A stretch of 64,000 bases of DNA from Sphingomonas hominis (GCF_013328205.1 NZ_JABULH010000001.1:573610-637609), one strand, 5' to 3'. Positions 19,247 to 29,535 are shown, counted from the stretch's first letter. A program made the numbers and translations. The notes: generated by a model from the letters alone, not told the origin.

Positions 19247-20836
19247 GTGTGGCAGCAACGGCGGGATGAACGCGGAACCACCATCGTGCGCATAGGCCAT
19301 CCGGACGATCACCCGACGACCCACGCGTTGACCGAACGTCGCGTCGTGTTCGTGCTGGCGGGATTGCTGTTGTGCGCGCTGTTGCCGTTCGCGTTGGTGC
19401 GATTGCCGACGATGACCGACCTGTTCGATCATGTGGGGCGTTTTCACGTCATGTTGGATGCGGGCCGCTCGCCGTGGCGCGCGCGCTACTACCGTTTCGA
19501 TTGGCACGTCGTCGGTAATCTCGGTGGCGACCTGATCGTTGCGGTGATCGGACCGGTGCTGGGTGTCGAGGCGGCGGCACGCGCGATGGTCGCGCTGGTG
19601 CCGTTGCTGACGATCGCAGGGATCGCGGCGGTGAGCCGCGCGGTGCACGGGCGCGTCCAGCCGTCGGCGGTGGTCGCCGCTTGCTTCGTGTTCGGCAATC
19701 CGTTTCACTTCGGCTTCGTCAATTACTGCCTGTCGCTCGGTCTAGCTTTGCTCGTCTTTGCCGCCTGGGTGCGGATGGCGGAGCGGTCACTCGTGTCGCG
19801 ATTGTTGGTGCTGACTCCGCTGGTCCTGCTGGTATGGGTCGCGCACGCGATGGGCTGGGCCGTGCTGGCGTTGCTGGTCGCCGGGTTCGAGGGGACGCGA
19901 CTGGTTCAGCGCGGCATCGGTGCACCGGCGCTGCGGCAGGTGGGCGCGATGGTGCTCGCTTTCGTGCCGCCGGTGGTGCTGACCTTGTCGTGGCGGCAGG
20001 GCGGCGGTGGCGCGCTGTTCAGCTATGGCGACACGTCCGAGCTGATCGAGCGCAAGGTGATGACCTGGGTCACGATCCTGCGCGGCGGCGATCCGGTGCT
20101 CGACATCGGCGTGCCGATCCTGCTGCTGCTCGCGGTCGGTGTGCTGTTGTGGCGACGGTCGCTCGTGATCGATCCGCGGATGGCGGCGGGCGGCGTGCTG
20201 TTGAGCATCGCGTGCACGGTGATGCCGGCGACGATCTTCTCGAGTTGGGCGGCGGACGAGCGGATCGCGCCTGCGGCGGCGATCGCGCTGGCCTTGTCGC
20301 TGCGGTCGCGTGGGCGCGCGCGTGACGCCTGGGCGCTGATGCTGCTCGCCGCGGCATTGTTCGTGGTGCGCACCGCCGAAATGACGGGGCGCTGGTACGC
20401 CGCCGATCGTCGCTACGCGCATGCGCTCACCGCCCTCGATCTGGTGCCGCGCGGTGCGCGCATCTCCGCGGTGGTGCTCGATGACGCGTGTCACACCGGG
20501 TGGGCGGCGAACGGCTGGTCGCATCTGCCGGGGTTGGCGATCGTGCGACGCGACGCGCTGGTCAATTCGCAATGGCCGTTGGTCGGAGCGCCCTTGCTGC
20601 GCGTCGTCTACCCGGCACCGGTGCAGTGGGTGCACGATCCGTCACAGCACGTGCCGGCGTTCGGATGCGGGACGCCGGGGTTGAGTGCACTCCATCGGCG
20701 CATCGCGGCGACACCGCGTGCGTATTTCGATTACTTGTGGGTGCTGAACACCCGTGGTGCGCGCGATCCATGGCCCGGACGCGCGCCGCTCTACCGTGAT
20801 GCCGACAGCGCCTTGTTCCGCCTGTCTGCACGGTAA
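19247..20836 (+). CDS. Polytopic membrane protein, possibly GT-C glycosyltransferase-like
   Basis: 529 residues with about eight to ten hydrophobic helices from residue 27 onward and a hydrophilic C-terminal domain with several Cys. The early segment MTDLFDHVGRFHVM after the first helix resembles the acidic/His loop of GT-C type sugar transferases, but that is only a pattern resemblance. The start is uncertain: a GTG at 19286 would remove a basic leader. It stands alone on the plus strand. No family is firmly recognised. Confidence 0.7.
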   Translation: MWQQRRDERGTTIVRIGHPDDHPTTHALTERRVVFVLAGLLLCALLPFALVRLPTMTDLFDHVGRFHVMLDAGRSPWRARYYRFDWHVVGNLGGDLIVAVIGPVLGVEAAARAMVALVPLLTIAGIAAVSRAVHGRVQPSAVVAACFVFGNPFHFGFVNYCLSLGLALLVFAAWVRMAERSLVSRLLVLTPLVLLVWVAHAMGWAVLALLVAGFEGTRLVQRGIGAPALRQVGAMVLAFVPPVVLTLSWRQGGGGALFSYGDTSELIERKVMTWVTILRGGDPVLDIGVPILLLLAVGVLLWRRSLVIDPRMAAGGVLLSIACTVMPATIFSSWAADERIAPAAAIALALSLRSRGRARDAWALMLLAAALFVVRTAEMTGRWYAADRRYAHALTALDLVPRGARISAVVLDDACHTGWAANGWSHLPGLAIVRRDALVNSQWPLVGAPLLRVVYPAPVQWVHDPSQHVPAFGCGTPGLSALHRRIAATPRAYFDYLWVLNTRGARDPWPGRAPLYRDADSALFRLSAR

Positions 20837-20891
20837 GCGGCCGCGACGCGACGTGCGCGCTGAACAGTGGACGGTGGCGAACACGCGCCTT

Positions 20892-21158
20892 ATGTCGAAG
20901 CACGTGAACCTGCTGCTGCTCTTGTCTGCGCTCCTGTCTGCGATCACCGGGATCGGTGGGGGCGCGCGCGGAACTCAGGTGGTGCAGGCCGTCGCGCAGG
21001 GAAGCGTTGCGCTCGCGACACCGCTGCGCCGCGCCGCAGCCACCGCGCGACCGGTGCAGCAACTGCCGACGATCGTCGCCATGGTCGCGATCCCATCGGT
21101 GCGCAGCCTGGTGCTTCGGTCGGTGCATCCGCTCTACGCCGCGCGTCGGCGCGAGTAG
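20892..21158 (+). CDS. Small signal-peptide protein upstream of secA
   Basis: 88 residues with a hydrophobic N-terminus (LLLLLSALLSAITGIG) and an Ala/Val/Arg-rich remainder ending in RRRE. It could be exported or anchored. It lies between the membrane protein and secA, in the same direction as secA and 93 bases upstream of it. No family is recognised. Confidence 0.5.
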   Translation: MSKHVNLLLLLSALLSAITGIGGGARGTQVVQAVAQGSVALATPLRRAAATARPVQQLPTIVAMVAIPSVRSLVLRSVHPLYAARRRE

Positions 21159-21251
21159 CGTCGCGGCGGCACCGCACCCTTTTTCGTCATTCTTCCCCAC
21201 GCGCCCTGCCCGAGCAGGAGACGCGTCGCTTCCAGATACAGGATCCGCACC

Positions 21252-23987
<2,736 letters not shown>

Positions 23988-24164
23988 CCGGTGAGGTATG
24001 GCAAGCGGCGTGCGGATAGCCGCGCCGTTTGTTGCCGCAAGGCGCGATGGTCCTGTTCGGCGGTAAAGTTCGTGCCACGGGTCGGCTGACTTAGCAGGTG
24101 AGCGCGGGTGGCGATGGGTAACTGCCAAGGTTGTGCCGACTAGCCTCTGCCAGGCGCACAGAAA

Positions 24165-24196
24165 AAAGGCTCCCTGTCGACTGACAAGGAGCCTTT
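24165..24196 (-). terminator. Intrinsic terminator of the lipoprotein gene
   Basis: A 9-bp outer stem (AAAGGCTCC with GGAGCCTTT) continues after a mismatch into TGTC/GACA. On the minus strand it is followed by a run of T. It starts 17 bases after the stop of the lipoprotein gene. The stem also ends in TTTCG on the plus strand, so weak bidirectional activity behind secA is possible. Confidence 0.75.
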
Positions 24197-24213
24197 CGTG
24201 TACCTGCTAGAAG

Positions 24214-24807
24214 TTAGCGCGCTTCGGGCAGCTTGATCGTGGGGCCGAGCGTGGCGATGACCTGCCGCGCGTCGAACGCGCGAACGTTGCCACGTTCCGG
24301 CTGCCCCTTGAACATGACGATCTCGGCGCTTGCCTCGTAACGATCGACCGTGCGGACGTCCGCACCGCCGCCCCAACCGCCCCAGCCATTGCCCCAGAAG
24401 GGATCCCAAGCGCGGTAACCGAAGCGTCCGTAGAAGCCCCAGCGCGGACCCCAGAGCCCGCTATACGGTCCGAAGCCCGGTCCCCACGCGCCCGGCGTCG
24501 AATAGGTCCGTGCTTGCCGATCGGTGTCGCGATCCGCCATCACGAAATAATCATAGCCGTTCTGCGTGGTCAGTTCCGCCGCGCGGAACAGCAGGTAACG
24601 CTCCACCACGTCGCGATCGGTGACCGAATTGCCCGCGAATGTAACACGGTAGCGATCCGGCGTGATCCGCGTATCGGTGAAGCCAGTGCGATAGAAGCCC
24701 GACCCGGTCGCCGGGCGGTAGGCTGTCTCGGTCGCGCATCCTGCGACGATGGTCGTACTCGCGGCAAGCGCAACCACCAGCGCTCCGCGGATCAATCTCC
24801 TCAACAT
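24214..24807 (-). CDS. CC0125/CC1285-like lipoprotein
   Basis: 197 residues with a lipoprotein signal ending in the lipobox VAGC (Cys at about residue 24). The mature part contains RYRVTFAGNSVTDRDVVERYLL, AAELTTQNGYDYFV and a Gly/Trp/Phe-rich middle section (GPRWGFYGRFGYRAWDPFWGNG), the features I associate with this alphaproteobacterial lipoprotein family. Its role in the envelope is unknown. It converges on secA and shares the terminator hairpin region. Confidence 0.8.
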   Translation of the reverse strand: MLRRLIRGALVVALAASTTIVAGCATETAYRPATGSGFYRTGFTDTRITPDRYRVTFAGNSVTDRDVVERYLLFRAAELTTQNGYDYFVMADRDTDRQARTYSTPGAWGPGFGPYSGLWGPRWGFYGRFGYRAWDPFWGNGWGGWGGGADVRTVDRYEASAEIVMFKGQPERGNVRAFDARQVIATLGPTIKLPEAR

Positions 24808-24916
24808 CTCACGTCTCTCCGCTCACGCCCGGCTGGGCGCGACCCAAGTCGCGTAGCCGATGCGAGTGGAACGTGCGATGAACGGAATAGCTCCAGACGT
24901 GCCGAAGCTGCTGTCT

Positions 24917-25030
24917 TTACAGCGTTTTACGATCAGTCGACTTAGGATTCGGAAACATCGCCAATGCGACCGGAACGGCGACGAATGAAGCCGCGACCAA
25001 GCCAAACCCAATTTCGATGAACAGCATCAT
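24917..25030 (-). CDS. Tiny single-span membrane protein
   Basis: 37 codons, MMLFIEIGFGLVAASFVAVP..., forming one hydrophobic helix with a short polar C-terminal tail (NPKSTDRKTL). An AGGATGAGGAAG ribosome site lies just before the ATG. It is too short for routine gene calling. It lies between the lipoprotein gene and the divergent 80-residue gene. Confidence 0.5.
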   Translation of the reverse strand: MMLFIEIGFGLVAASFVAVPVALAMFPNPKSTDRKTL

Positions 25031-25249
25031 TCTTCCTCATCCTTGTTGCGCGGTCTTTCGCCGCTTGCACCCTCAAGTGTGACGCGAACACAACAAAGCC
25101 GCAAGAAAAAGCAGGACGCAATCGGAGATATCGTCGCGACGGGCACCACAGGCGCCGTGGATCGTTGAGCGATAACCTGAACCTGTGCGCCGCCACGACT
25201 GAATGTGTCTTGGCGGCAGGCTGGTCTGACCATTGAAGGAACATAAACC

Positions 25250-25492
25250 ATGCTGAAGAGAATTCTCGCTACCGTCGCGGTCGCATCGCTGTCGATCTCG
25301 CCGGCGCTTGCCGCCACCAACCCGGCGGCAAACCTGTCGGTGGCCAAGGTTGCGCGCACCAGCGCGCCGACTGCTAAGTCGAGCGAGCTCAACGGCGGCT
25401 TCGGCTTCGTCGGCCTTGCCATCTTAGCGGGTATCGTTGCAATTGGCGTGATCGCGATCGTCAACGGCGACGACGACTCGGACAGCAACTAA
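25250..25492 (+). CDS. Small exported/anchored protein with acidic DSN tail (chromosomal copy)
   Basis: 80 residues: signal peptide (cleavage near SPALA), a short linker with NLSV, AP-AKSSELNGG, a second hydrophobic helix (about residues 52-71) and an acidic tail DDDSDSN. A GAAGGAACATAAACC leader supports the start. The layout and several motifs match the protein at 53465-53698 inside the prophage, so the two define a small family. After signal cleavage it would be a single-span inner-membrane protein. Function unknown. Confidence 0.75.
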   Translation: MLKRILATVAVASLSISPALAATNPAANLSVAKVARTSAPTAKSSELNGGFGFVGLAILAGIVAIGVIAIVNGDDDSDSN

Positions 25493-25500
25493 GACGAGTT

Positions 25501-25526
25501 CGCCCGGCGTCGCGTGACGTCGGGCG
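25501..25526 (+). terminator. Hairpin after the small exported protein gene
   Basis: An 11-bp stem with one G-T-type mismatch (CGCCCGGCGTC with GACGTCGGGCG) and a GCGT loop lies 8 bases after the stop codon. There is no clear T run, so termination may be weak or Rho-assisted. Confidence 0.45.
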
Positions 25527-25730
25527 ATATCGCACAATATGCCACCGACACGCTTGTGCGATGATCTTACGGCCGAGTCCGGTCGACGAACATGGGCGTA
25601 TAAGTTAGCTAATCTTTGATGTCAGGCGCCGTATAAGCGTAAAGGCGGCAACCTTGCTTTGACTCCTTACAGACGAGCGCCAATCAGTGACGTTATCAGT
25701 GCGCTATTCACTGACCTTCGCAGCAGAAAA

Positions 25731-25780
25731 TGGCTCCCTGAGTAGGATTCGAACCTACGGCCGCTCGATTAACAGTCGAG
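25731..25780 (-). other. Attachment-site scar: 3' fragment of tRNA-Asn (GTT)
   Basis: On the minus strand the 50 bases read as a complete anticodon arm (CTCGA-CTGTTAA-TCGAG, anticodon GTT), variable loop, T arm (GTAGG TTCGAAT CCTAC) and acceptor 3' strand ending in CCA. The sequence further 5' does not supply a D arm or the matching TCCCTGA acceptor strand, so this is not a functional tRNA. It is the copy of the tRNA 3' end left at the distal junction of an element that inserted into tRNA-Asn. Chromosomal sequence lies to the left and prophage to the right. Confidence 0.85.
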
Positions 25781-25868
25781 TAGAAATCGTGCGTTTTCAA
25801 CGCGCCTTCATACATATTCCCGCTTCGTCCCCCGCACGCTCCCCCTCGTGACGGTGATCGTTGTTATA

Positions 25869-26048
25869 ATGCGCGAATCGGGCTTACGATCGCTCGACAT
25901 GATCGATTCGTCCCTGACCCCGGAAACGCTCGCCACATGGACCGACGACGCCAGCGCCGACGCGTGGAAGCGCAGCAGTTGGGAGGTAGGCGATCTCACC
26001 GCCGACGCGATCCCCGCGGAGATGGAGCGACGGAACTTGGATTTTTGA
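25869..26048 (+). CDS. Small prophage-end protein of unknown function
   Basis: 59 residues rich in Asp, Glu and Ser (SSLTPETLATWTDDASADAW). ATG 25899 would give 49 residues; neither start has a good ribosome site. Its stop overlaps the start of the following lipoprotein (TGATG), which is the best argument that it is expressed. Confidence 0.4.
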   Translation: MRESGLRSLDMIDSSLTPETLATWTDDASADAWKRSSWEVGDLTADAIPAEMERRNLDF

Positions 26049-26413
26049 TGCGCTACTCGATCCTGACTGTCGCTTTGGCTTTGTTGACCGCATGCAGCCA
26101 GCCAACGACCACCACCCAAGACATCCCGACGAACGTTGCGGCTGCCGAGGTCGCAGCGTTAAAGAGCGACATCGCTGGCGTTGAAGATAACGTCCTCCGG
26201 GAGGCGCTCACACGGCGCGTCGATGATCTCGATAAACGCGTAGGCGCACTCGAGGCCGCACCGCAGCAGGTTGACTTGGACCTGCTAAACCAGCGCGTTC
26301 AGGCGTTAGAAGGGAAGTCGAGTGTGTCGGACCTAGCTGTCGGATCAGTGCCGCTACCGAAAGCCACTCCCCGACCTCGGTCGACACTCGGTAATTCGGC
26401 GAACGACAAGTGA
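26048..26413 (+). CDS. Prophage lipoprotein with coiled coil
   Basis: 121 residues with a lipoprotein signal (lipobox LTAC, Cys at about residue 16). Heptad-like stretches follow (LKSDIAGVEDNVLREALTRR, VDDLDKRVGALE, LLNQRVQALEG) and predict a parallel coiled coil, then a Pro-rich end. This looks like a lysogen-expressed envelope protein; exclusion of other phages is one possible job, but nothing proves it. It is coupled to genes on both sides by overlapping stop/start codons. Confidence 0.65.
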   Translation: MRYSILTVALALLTACSQPTTTTQDIPTNVAAAEVAALKSDIAGVEDNVLREALTRRVDDLDKRVGALEAAPQQVDLDLLNQRVQALEGKSSVSDLAVGSVPLPKATPRPRSTLGNSANDK

Positions 26414-26682
26414 CCCGCGCTGGCGAGAAGCTCTACGCCGACAGCCACGTGCCGCCGCGACGCGCGCGGCCTACCGACGTGTCAGAAGCGCGTGTGACTG
26501 ACCTCGATCAGAAGGTCGCACTCGCGGCACTCGCCTATGGAGCGATGGACGTGCCCGAACTGCTCGACGCGATCGCTTACCAGGAACGACTGCTCGCCGA
26601 TCCGGCGATCGCGCCCGAGACGCGCGAGATCGCCGGGAGGTGCCTAGATGTGTGCCGCGAGCTGGTGCGTTCGAACGACTAG
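26410..26682 (+). CDS. Hypothetical helical prophage protein
   Basis: 90 residues, mostly helical (VTDLDQKVALAALAYGAMDVPELLDAIAYQERLL), ending CLDVCRELVRSND. It starts with GTG overlapping the lipoprotein stop (GTGA) and its end overlaps the convergent zinc-ribbon gene by 4 bases. No family is recognised. Confidence 0.5.
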   Translation: MTRAGEKLYADSHVPPRRARPTDVSEARVTDLDQKVALAALAYGAMDVPELLDAIAYQERLLADPAIAPETREIAGRCLDVCRELVRSND

Positions 26683-27206
26683 CCCGTCCGCATCTCACCT
26701 GGGACCGAATACCCCCGCGCCACCAGCCGCTGCACAATCCACCCGAACGGCAGCGTCAGCGTTTCATGCGGCGCCCGCTCTCGCGAATAGAGCTCCCAGT
26801 ACCGCTCGAGTAGCGAGCGATCGCCAACAAACGGGTGCAGGGCGCGCAGAACGAGCCGCACCGCCTCGACCGGTATGCCGGCCTGTGTCGCGCTGTACGA
26901 CGAACGGTGCAGGATATGCAGAGCCAGGCCGATCGTAATCATCGCGCCCCGTCTGCGCTTCAGCACGTCCATGTCCTGCGAGTAGGGCGCGACCGACACC
27001 CGCACGTCGGCGCTGTCGCACTTCGGCGATCCGCAGCGCTGGCTTCGGCACACCACCTCCCAGTCGCACGACAACCGGTGGAACAGCCGGCCGCGGATCA
27101 TCTCCTCGCGATCCTTCAGCTCGACGTGCCCGCAGACGCGGCACTGCACGTGCACCGCGCCGTCAACGCGGGCGAGATCGTGCAGGGTCTTCGGGTCGCC
27201 AACCAT
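26679..27206 (-). CDS. Phage zinc-ribbon protein
   Basis: 175 residues. The N-terminal part has Cys pairs spaced for metal binding: CRVCGH, then CDWEVVCRSQRCGSPKC. The C-terminal half is helical (LALHILHRSSYSATQAGI..., ERYWELYSRER). The gene sits in the early/regulatory left arm and could bind DNA or RNA; the family is unknown to me. It has its own promoter region, divergent from the YozE-like gene. Confidence 0.65.
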   Translation of the reverse strand: MVGDPKTLHDLARVDGAVHVQCRVCGHVELKDREEMIRGRLFHRLSCDWEVVCRSQRCGSPKCDSADVRVSVAPYSQDMDVLKRRRGAMITIGLALHILHRSSYSATQAGIPVEAVRLVLRALHPFVGDRSLLERYWELYSRERAPHETLTLPFGWIVQRLVARGYSVPGEMRTG

Positions 27207-27279
27207 GCGTCATTGTGACACGGAACAGAACGCGAACAAAAGTCTGGTTTTGTAGGATCGTGGGCGGCATCATGGGGGC

Positions 27280-27519
27280 ATGATCGAGTCGCATTCACCC
27301 GCTACGAACCATCACGGCGAAACGTTCGGCGCATGGCTGCGCGTCCAAGTCGACCGTGAAGGGCTGGTTGGCCAGCTGGTCGCCGGCGCTAAGGTCGACC
27401 GCAAGTTTCCGCGCAACGGCAGCCCTGAGGACGTGCGCCGCCACCTTTCAGCGATGCAAGCCGAGGGCGATCTGTTCGAGGCAGTCGACGAAGCCGAGAT
27501 CGACTGGCGGGCATACTGA
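27280..27519 (+). CDS. YozE SAM-like domain protein
   Basis: 79 residues resembling the YozE sterile-alpha-motif-like fold: FGAWLRVQVDREGLVGQLV, then KVDRKFPRNGSPEDVRRHLSAM and the acidic end DEAEIDWRAY. Such proteins are small single-domain helical bundles, common in phages and of unsettled function. Its stop overlaps the following start (TGATG). Confidence 0.7.
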   Translation: MIESHSPATNHHGETFGAWLRVQVDREGLVGQLVAGAKVDRKFPRNGSPEDVRRHLSAMQAEGDLFEAVDEAEIDWRAY

Positions 27520-27743
27520 TGGCGGACCCGCGATCCGTGGTCCGCGCGCGCGTGGAGGCGCGTGGCATCAGCCTCGCCGCGCTGTCCCGGATGATCGGCC
27601 GCAACGAAGCCTTCGTGCAGCAGTGGCTGGAGCAAGGCACGCCGCGCAAGCTCGACGAAGATGATCGGCTGCGTATGGCGATGGCGCTCGACGTAGACGA
27701 GGTTTCGCTTGGCGCGCGCATGCCGTGGCGACCGGTCGCGTGA
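27519..27743 (+). CDS. Short HTH repressor-like protein lacking a peptidase domain
   Basis: 74 residues that match the N-terminal DNA-binding part of sphingomonad CI/S24-type repressors: RGISLAALSRMIGRNEAFVQQWLEQGTPRKLDEDDRLRMAMALDVDEVSLG. The usual C-terminal LexA/S24 self-cleavage domain is absent, so RecA-triggered cleavage is not expected. It may act as a Cro-like regulator or be a reduced repressor. It lies between the YozE-like gene and a Cys-pair protein with overlapping codons on both sides. Confidence 0.7.
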   Translation: MADPRSVVRARVEARGISLAALSRMIGRNEAFVQQWLEQGTPRKLDEDDRLRMAMALDVDEVSLGARMPWRPVA

Positions 27744-27994
27744 AGCACGACCACCGCACTTTCACCCGCTGCGCGCTGTGCCGCACGGACGATCGGCCGG
27801 CGCTGGTGGAGCAGCTCGCGAAGGATATGTTCGAGTCCCGCTGCGACGGCACGCATTGGTTCTCCTGGGACGGCTACCCGGAGTACCGCGCGATTTACCG
27901 CGGGTTCGCTGGCGTCCTCGCCGACAGCGTTGACGCCGATCGGCACGGCCGCTGCCTGCTGTGCACCAGCAATGACCGGGATGGGCTTGCCTAG
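27740..27994 (+). CDS. Small protein with two CxxC pairs
   Basis: 84 residues with CALCRTD at the N-terminus and CLLCTSND near the C-terminus, enough ligands for one zinc. The middle contains WFSWDGYPEYRAIYRGFAG. The GTG start at 27740 overlaps the HTH gene stop (GTGA). The frame ends in TAG, but the same frame then continues open and protein-like to 28129, so this may be the first part of a gene split by a nonsense codon. Confidence 0.55.
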   Translation: MKHDHRTFTRCALCRTDDRPALVEQLAKDMFESRCDGTHWFSWDGYPEYRAIYRGFAGVLADSVDADRHGRCLLCTSNDRDGLA

Positions 27995-28129
27995 GCGGTC
28001 GGACAGAAGCTGTGGGAGAGTCGGCGCAGCGAGGGTGAGATGGTATGGGCGGATGCTGGGTGGTGGCGGGAAAAGTACGCGATGCTAGCCGGGGCGGGTT
28101 TTGCTTCGCTGGAGGGGCGCGCATTCTAA
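27995..28129 (+). pseudogene. Open in-frame segment after TAG, related to a decayed copy at 30.3 kb
   Basis: 44 codons directly after the TAG at 27992 read AVGQKLWESRRSEGEMVW, then ADAGWWREKYAMLAGAGF, and end at TAA. No ATG or GTG precedes the conserved part except an internal ATG at 28040. The DNA and peptide match 30236-30367 (WREKYAxLAGAxFA). It is either the nonsense-separated C-terminus of the CxxC protein or an independent gene remnant. Confidence 0.45.
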
Positions 28130-28177
28130 TACATATTTGCAAGCGGCACTTACACGCTGCGCCGCTAAATCGTGCTG

Positions 28178-28285
28178 ATGCACTCTGTTCTAGGTTATCT
28201 GCTGATCGCAGCTATCGTCGTCACAGTCGTTGGAGGGCTGATCTTCGCCCGGTGTCGCGCTCGCCGTTCAAACTACCGGCCCTGA
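28178..28285 (+). CDS. Tiny single-span membrane protein
   Basis: 35 codons: MHSVLGYLLIAAIVVTVV... makes one membrane helix, followed by a basic tail (RCRARRSNYRP). No strong ribosome site is visible. It overlaps the 3' end of the convergent small gene by 13 bases. Confidence 0.35.
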   Translation: MHSVLGYLLIAAIVVTVVGGLIFARCRARRSNYRP

Positions 28286-28440
28286 GGCTGGACGGGGGCG
28301 GACTGGTAGCGAGACGGCGTGAAGTGCGGCGTTTCCTCATCCGCGATCTTCTCAAGTTCGCGTGCTAGTAGGCCCCAGCTTGCGTTCACCTGGCGAAGAT
28401 AGGCATGCCGAGCGTCAATCGTGTGATGGCATAGCGGCAT
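28273..28440 (-). CDS. Small hypothetical protein
   Basis: 55 residues (MPLCHHTIDARHAYLRQVNA..., ELEKIADEE) with mixed charged and aromatic content. ATG 28440 has a GGAG 11 bases upstream; a TTG at 28470 would extend it by 10 basic residues. No family is recognised. From here to 28702 (about 260 bases) I see no other supportable gene. Confidence 0.4.
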   Translation of the reverse strand: MPLCHHTIDARHAYLRQVNASWGLLARELEKIADEETPHFTPSRYQSAPVQPQGR

Positions 28441-28702
28441 GGGTCGGCGTCTCCGTTGGAACGCTGACAACGGTGCCAGGTATGCACCGTTCCGCTGTGG
28501 TCTTAACTTCGCTCAAGTGTGACACCGCTGCTACAGTCCACACTCGGCCGCCCCAGGCGACGATCGAGATGCATTATGGCTCCGAAAAGGGGGCGACGCG
28601 AGCGCTGCGAGGTAACAGCCTAATTACAGTGATCGTTACATTACGCTGCCGCAATGACGCTTCGCTGTTGCTGGTGCCAAGCTACAAGCCTAGCATACCG
28701 GC

Positions 28703-28885
28703 ATGATGTTGCACCGCTTATGCCAAGCCCGCGATTTGATGGAACAGGCGCTGGCCATACTCGATGAGGTGTCAGAACTGGACGCTGCGCCTTATCTCGA
28801 TTCGGCTCTGCACGCTCTCAGCGGTTCTCTAGAAAAGGCAGAGGCGTCAGCCATTCAATCACGAGAGAACGCGTCTCTTCAGTAA
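28703..28885 (+). CDS. Small helical protein of a prophage family
   Basis: 60 residues: RDLMEQALAILDEVSELDAAPYLDSALHAL, a helical repeat-like pattern. The small protein at 53034-53183 has a similar core (DLMNALAKLD...HLSSAI), suggesting a family in this element. Its last 68 bases overlap the 3' end of the convergent MarR-like gene. Confidence 0.45.
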   Translation: MMLHRLCQARDLMEQALAILDEVSELDAAPYLDSALHALSGSLEKAEASAIQSRENASLQ

Positions 28886-29150
28886 GGGAGATGTACTGCT
28901 TACGCTTGTCGAAATTGTCCCCACGACGACAGATCATGCCAAGCTTCTCAAGTTTCGACAGCCATCGCAGCCCGGTGGTCATAGGTGTTCCACCGCTCGT
29001 CACGGCAGCTGAGACGGGCATGTCATGCCCTTCCTCATCTGACACGAACACCGTCAGCAGAATATCAAATGCTGGATCTTGAAAGAGGTCTTGTGGAAAG
29101 AGCGCCTGTGCTGCTGCTCGGGAGCGTATCAACGAGCGTGCTAGTGCCAA
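28818..29150 (-). CDS. MarR-like winged-helix protein
   Basis: 110 residues. After the PQDLFQDPAFDILLTVFV segment, a winged-helix pattern is visible: VSAAVTSGGTPMTTGLRWLSKLEKLGMICRR, then KRKQYISLTEETRSLV. The only start in this frame is TTG (29150, or a later TTG), and the open frame extends upstream without ATG or GTG. The start overlaps the stop of the small gene at 29141-29287, so translation may be coupled. A palindrome lies just upstream of that pair. A regulator of the left arm is inferred. Confidence 0.6.
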   Translation of the reverse strand: MALARSLIRSRAAAQALFPQDLFQDPAFDILLTVFVSDEEGHDMPVSAAVTSGGTPMTTGLRWLSKLEKLGMICRRGDNFDKRKQYISLTEETRSLVIEWLTPLPFLENR

Positions 29151-29287
29151 TGCTGGTCTTTCCTCACGCGGCTTCGAATTATCGCGATGCTGATGAGGGA
29201 CTTCTTCTGCATATCCAGCTTTACAGAGAAGTCGGTGAGCGTAGCAATAATCCGTGCTACGTCCCGTGGTTCAACCATTCCGCTCAT
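29141..29287 (-). CDS. Small protein upstream of and overlapping the MarR-like gene
   Basis: 48 codons: MSGMVEPRDVARIIATL, then LDMQKKSLISIAIIRSRVRKDQHWH. Helical and basic. Its TAG overlaps the TTG start of the MarR-like gene. The ribosome site is weak (GGGA). It could be a leader protein, or part of one gene broken by a frameshift. Confidence 0.35.
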   Translation of the reverse strand: MSGMVEPRDVARIIATLTDFSVKLDMQKKSLISIAIIRSRVRKDQHWH

Positions 29288-29308
29288 GACGAATCCCGGC
29301 TTAACTGA

Positions 29309-29327
29309 TATAAGTCAGTAACTTATA
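29309..29327. promoter_or_regulatory. Candidate operator of the MarR-like pair
   Basis: TATAAGT-CAGTA-ACTTATA, a perfect 7-5-7 inverted repeat, lies 22 bases upstream of the ATG at 29287 in an AT-rich stretch (about 29300-29400). MarR-family proteins typically bind such palindromes in their own promoters, so autoregulation is the simplest reading. Confidence 0.5.
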
Positions 29328-29445
29328 AGACATGTAGCATGAAGCCGTATCGACCTAATCTATATTAGCAAATTGTCGACTTGTAAGGAAAACCTACACT
29401 CGGAATGGAACCGCCACAATCTTTCGCAATGCATGAGTAGCTGCC

Positions 29446-29535
29446 GTGAGGTGGGTGCTCATACAGCTGATCGCCGCAGTTGCCTTTAGCGGCTGCCACC
29501 TTGCCCTAACCGCTCGCCGGCAGAAGAATGACTAA
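29446..29535 (+). CDS. Possible 29-residue lipoprotein-like peptide
   Basis: Reads VRWVLIQLIAAVAFSGCHLALTA... from a GTG start, with a lipobox-like AFSGC. It is very short and has no clear ribosome site, so it is listed only because the hydrophobic-then-Cys pattern is suggestive. Confidence 0.2.
   Translation: MRWVLIQLIAAVAFSGCHLALTARRQKND

Noticed and set aside
25731-25805. Functional tRNA-Asn gene
   Set aside because: Only the anticodon arm to CCA is present; the D arm and 5' acceptor strand are absent, so it is a fragment from integration.
28045-28368. 107-codon plus-strand frame in the left arm
   Set aside because: Out of frame with the WREKYA-type segment it overlaps; Arg-rich and not protein-like.
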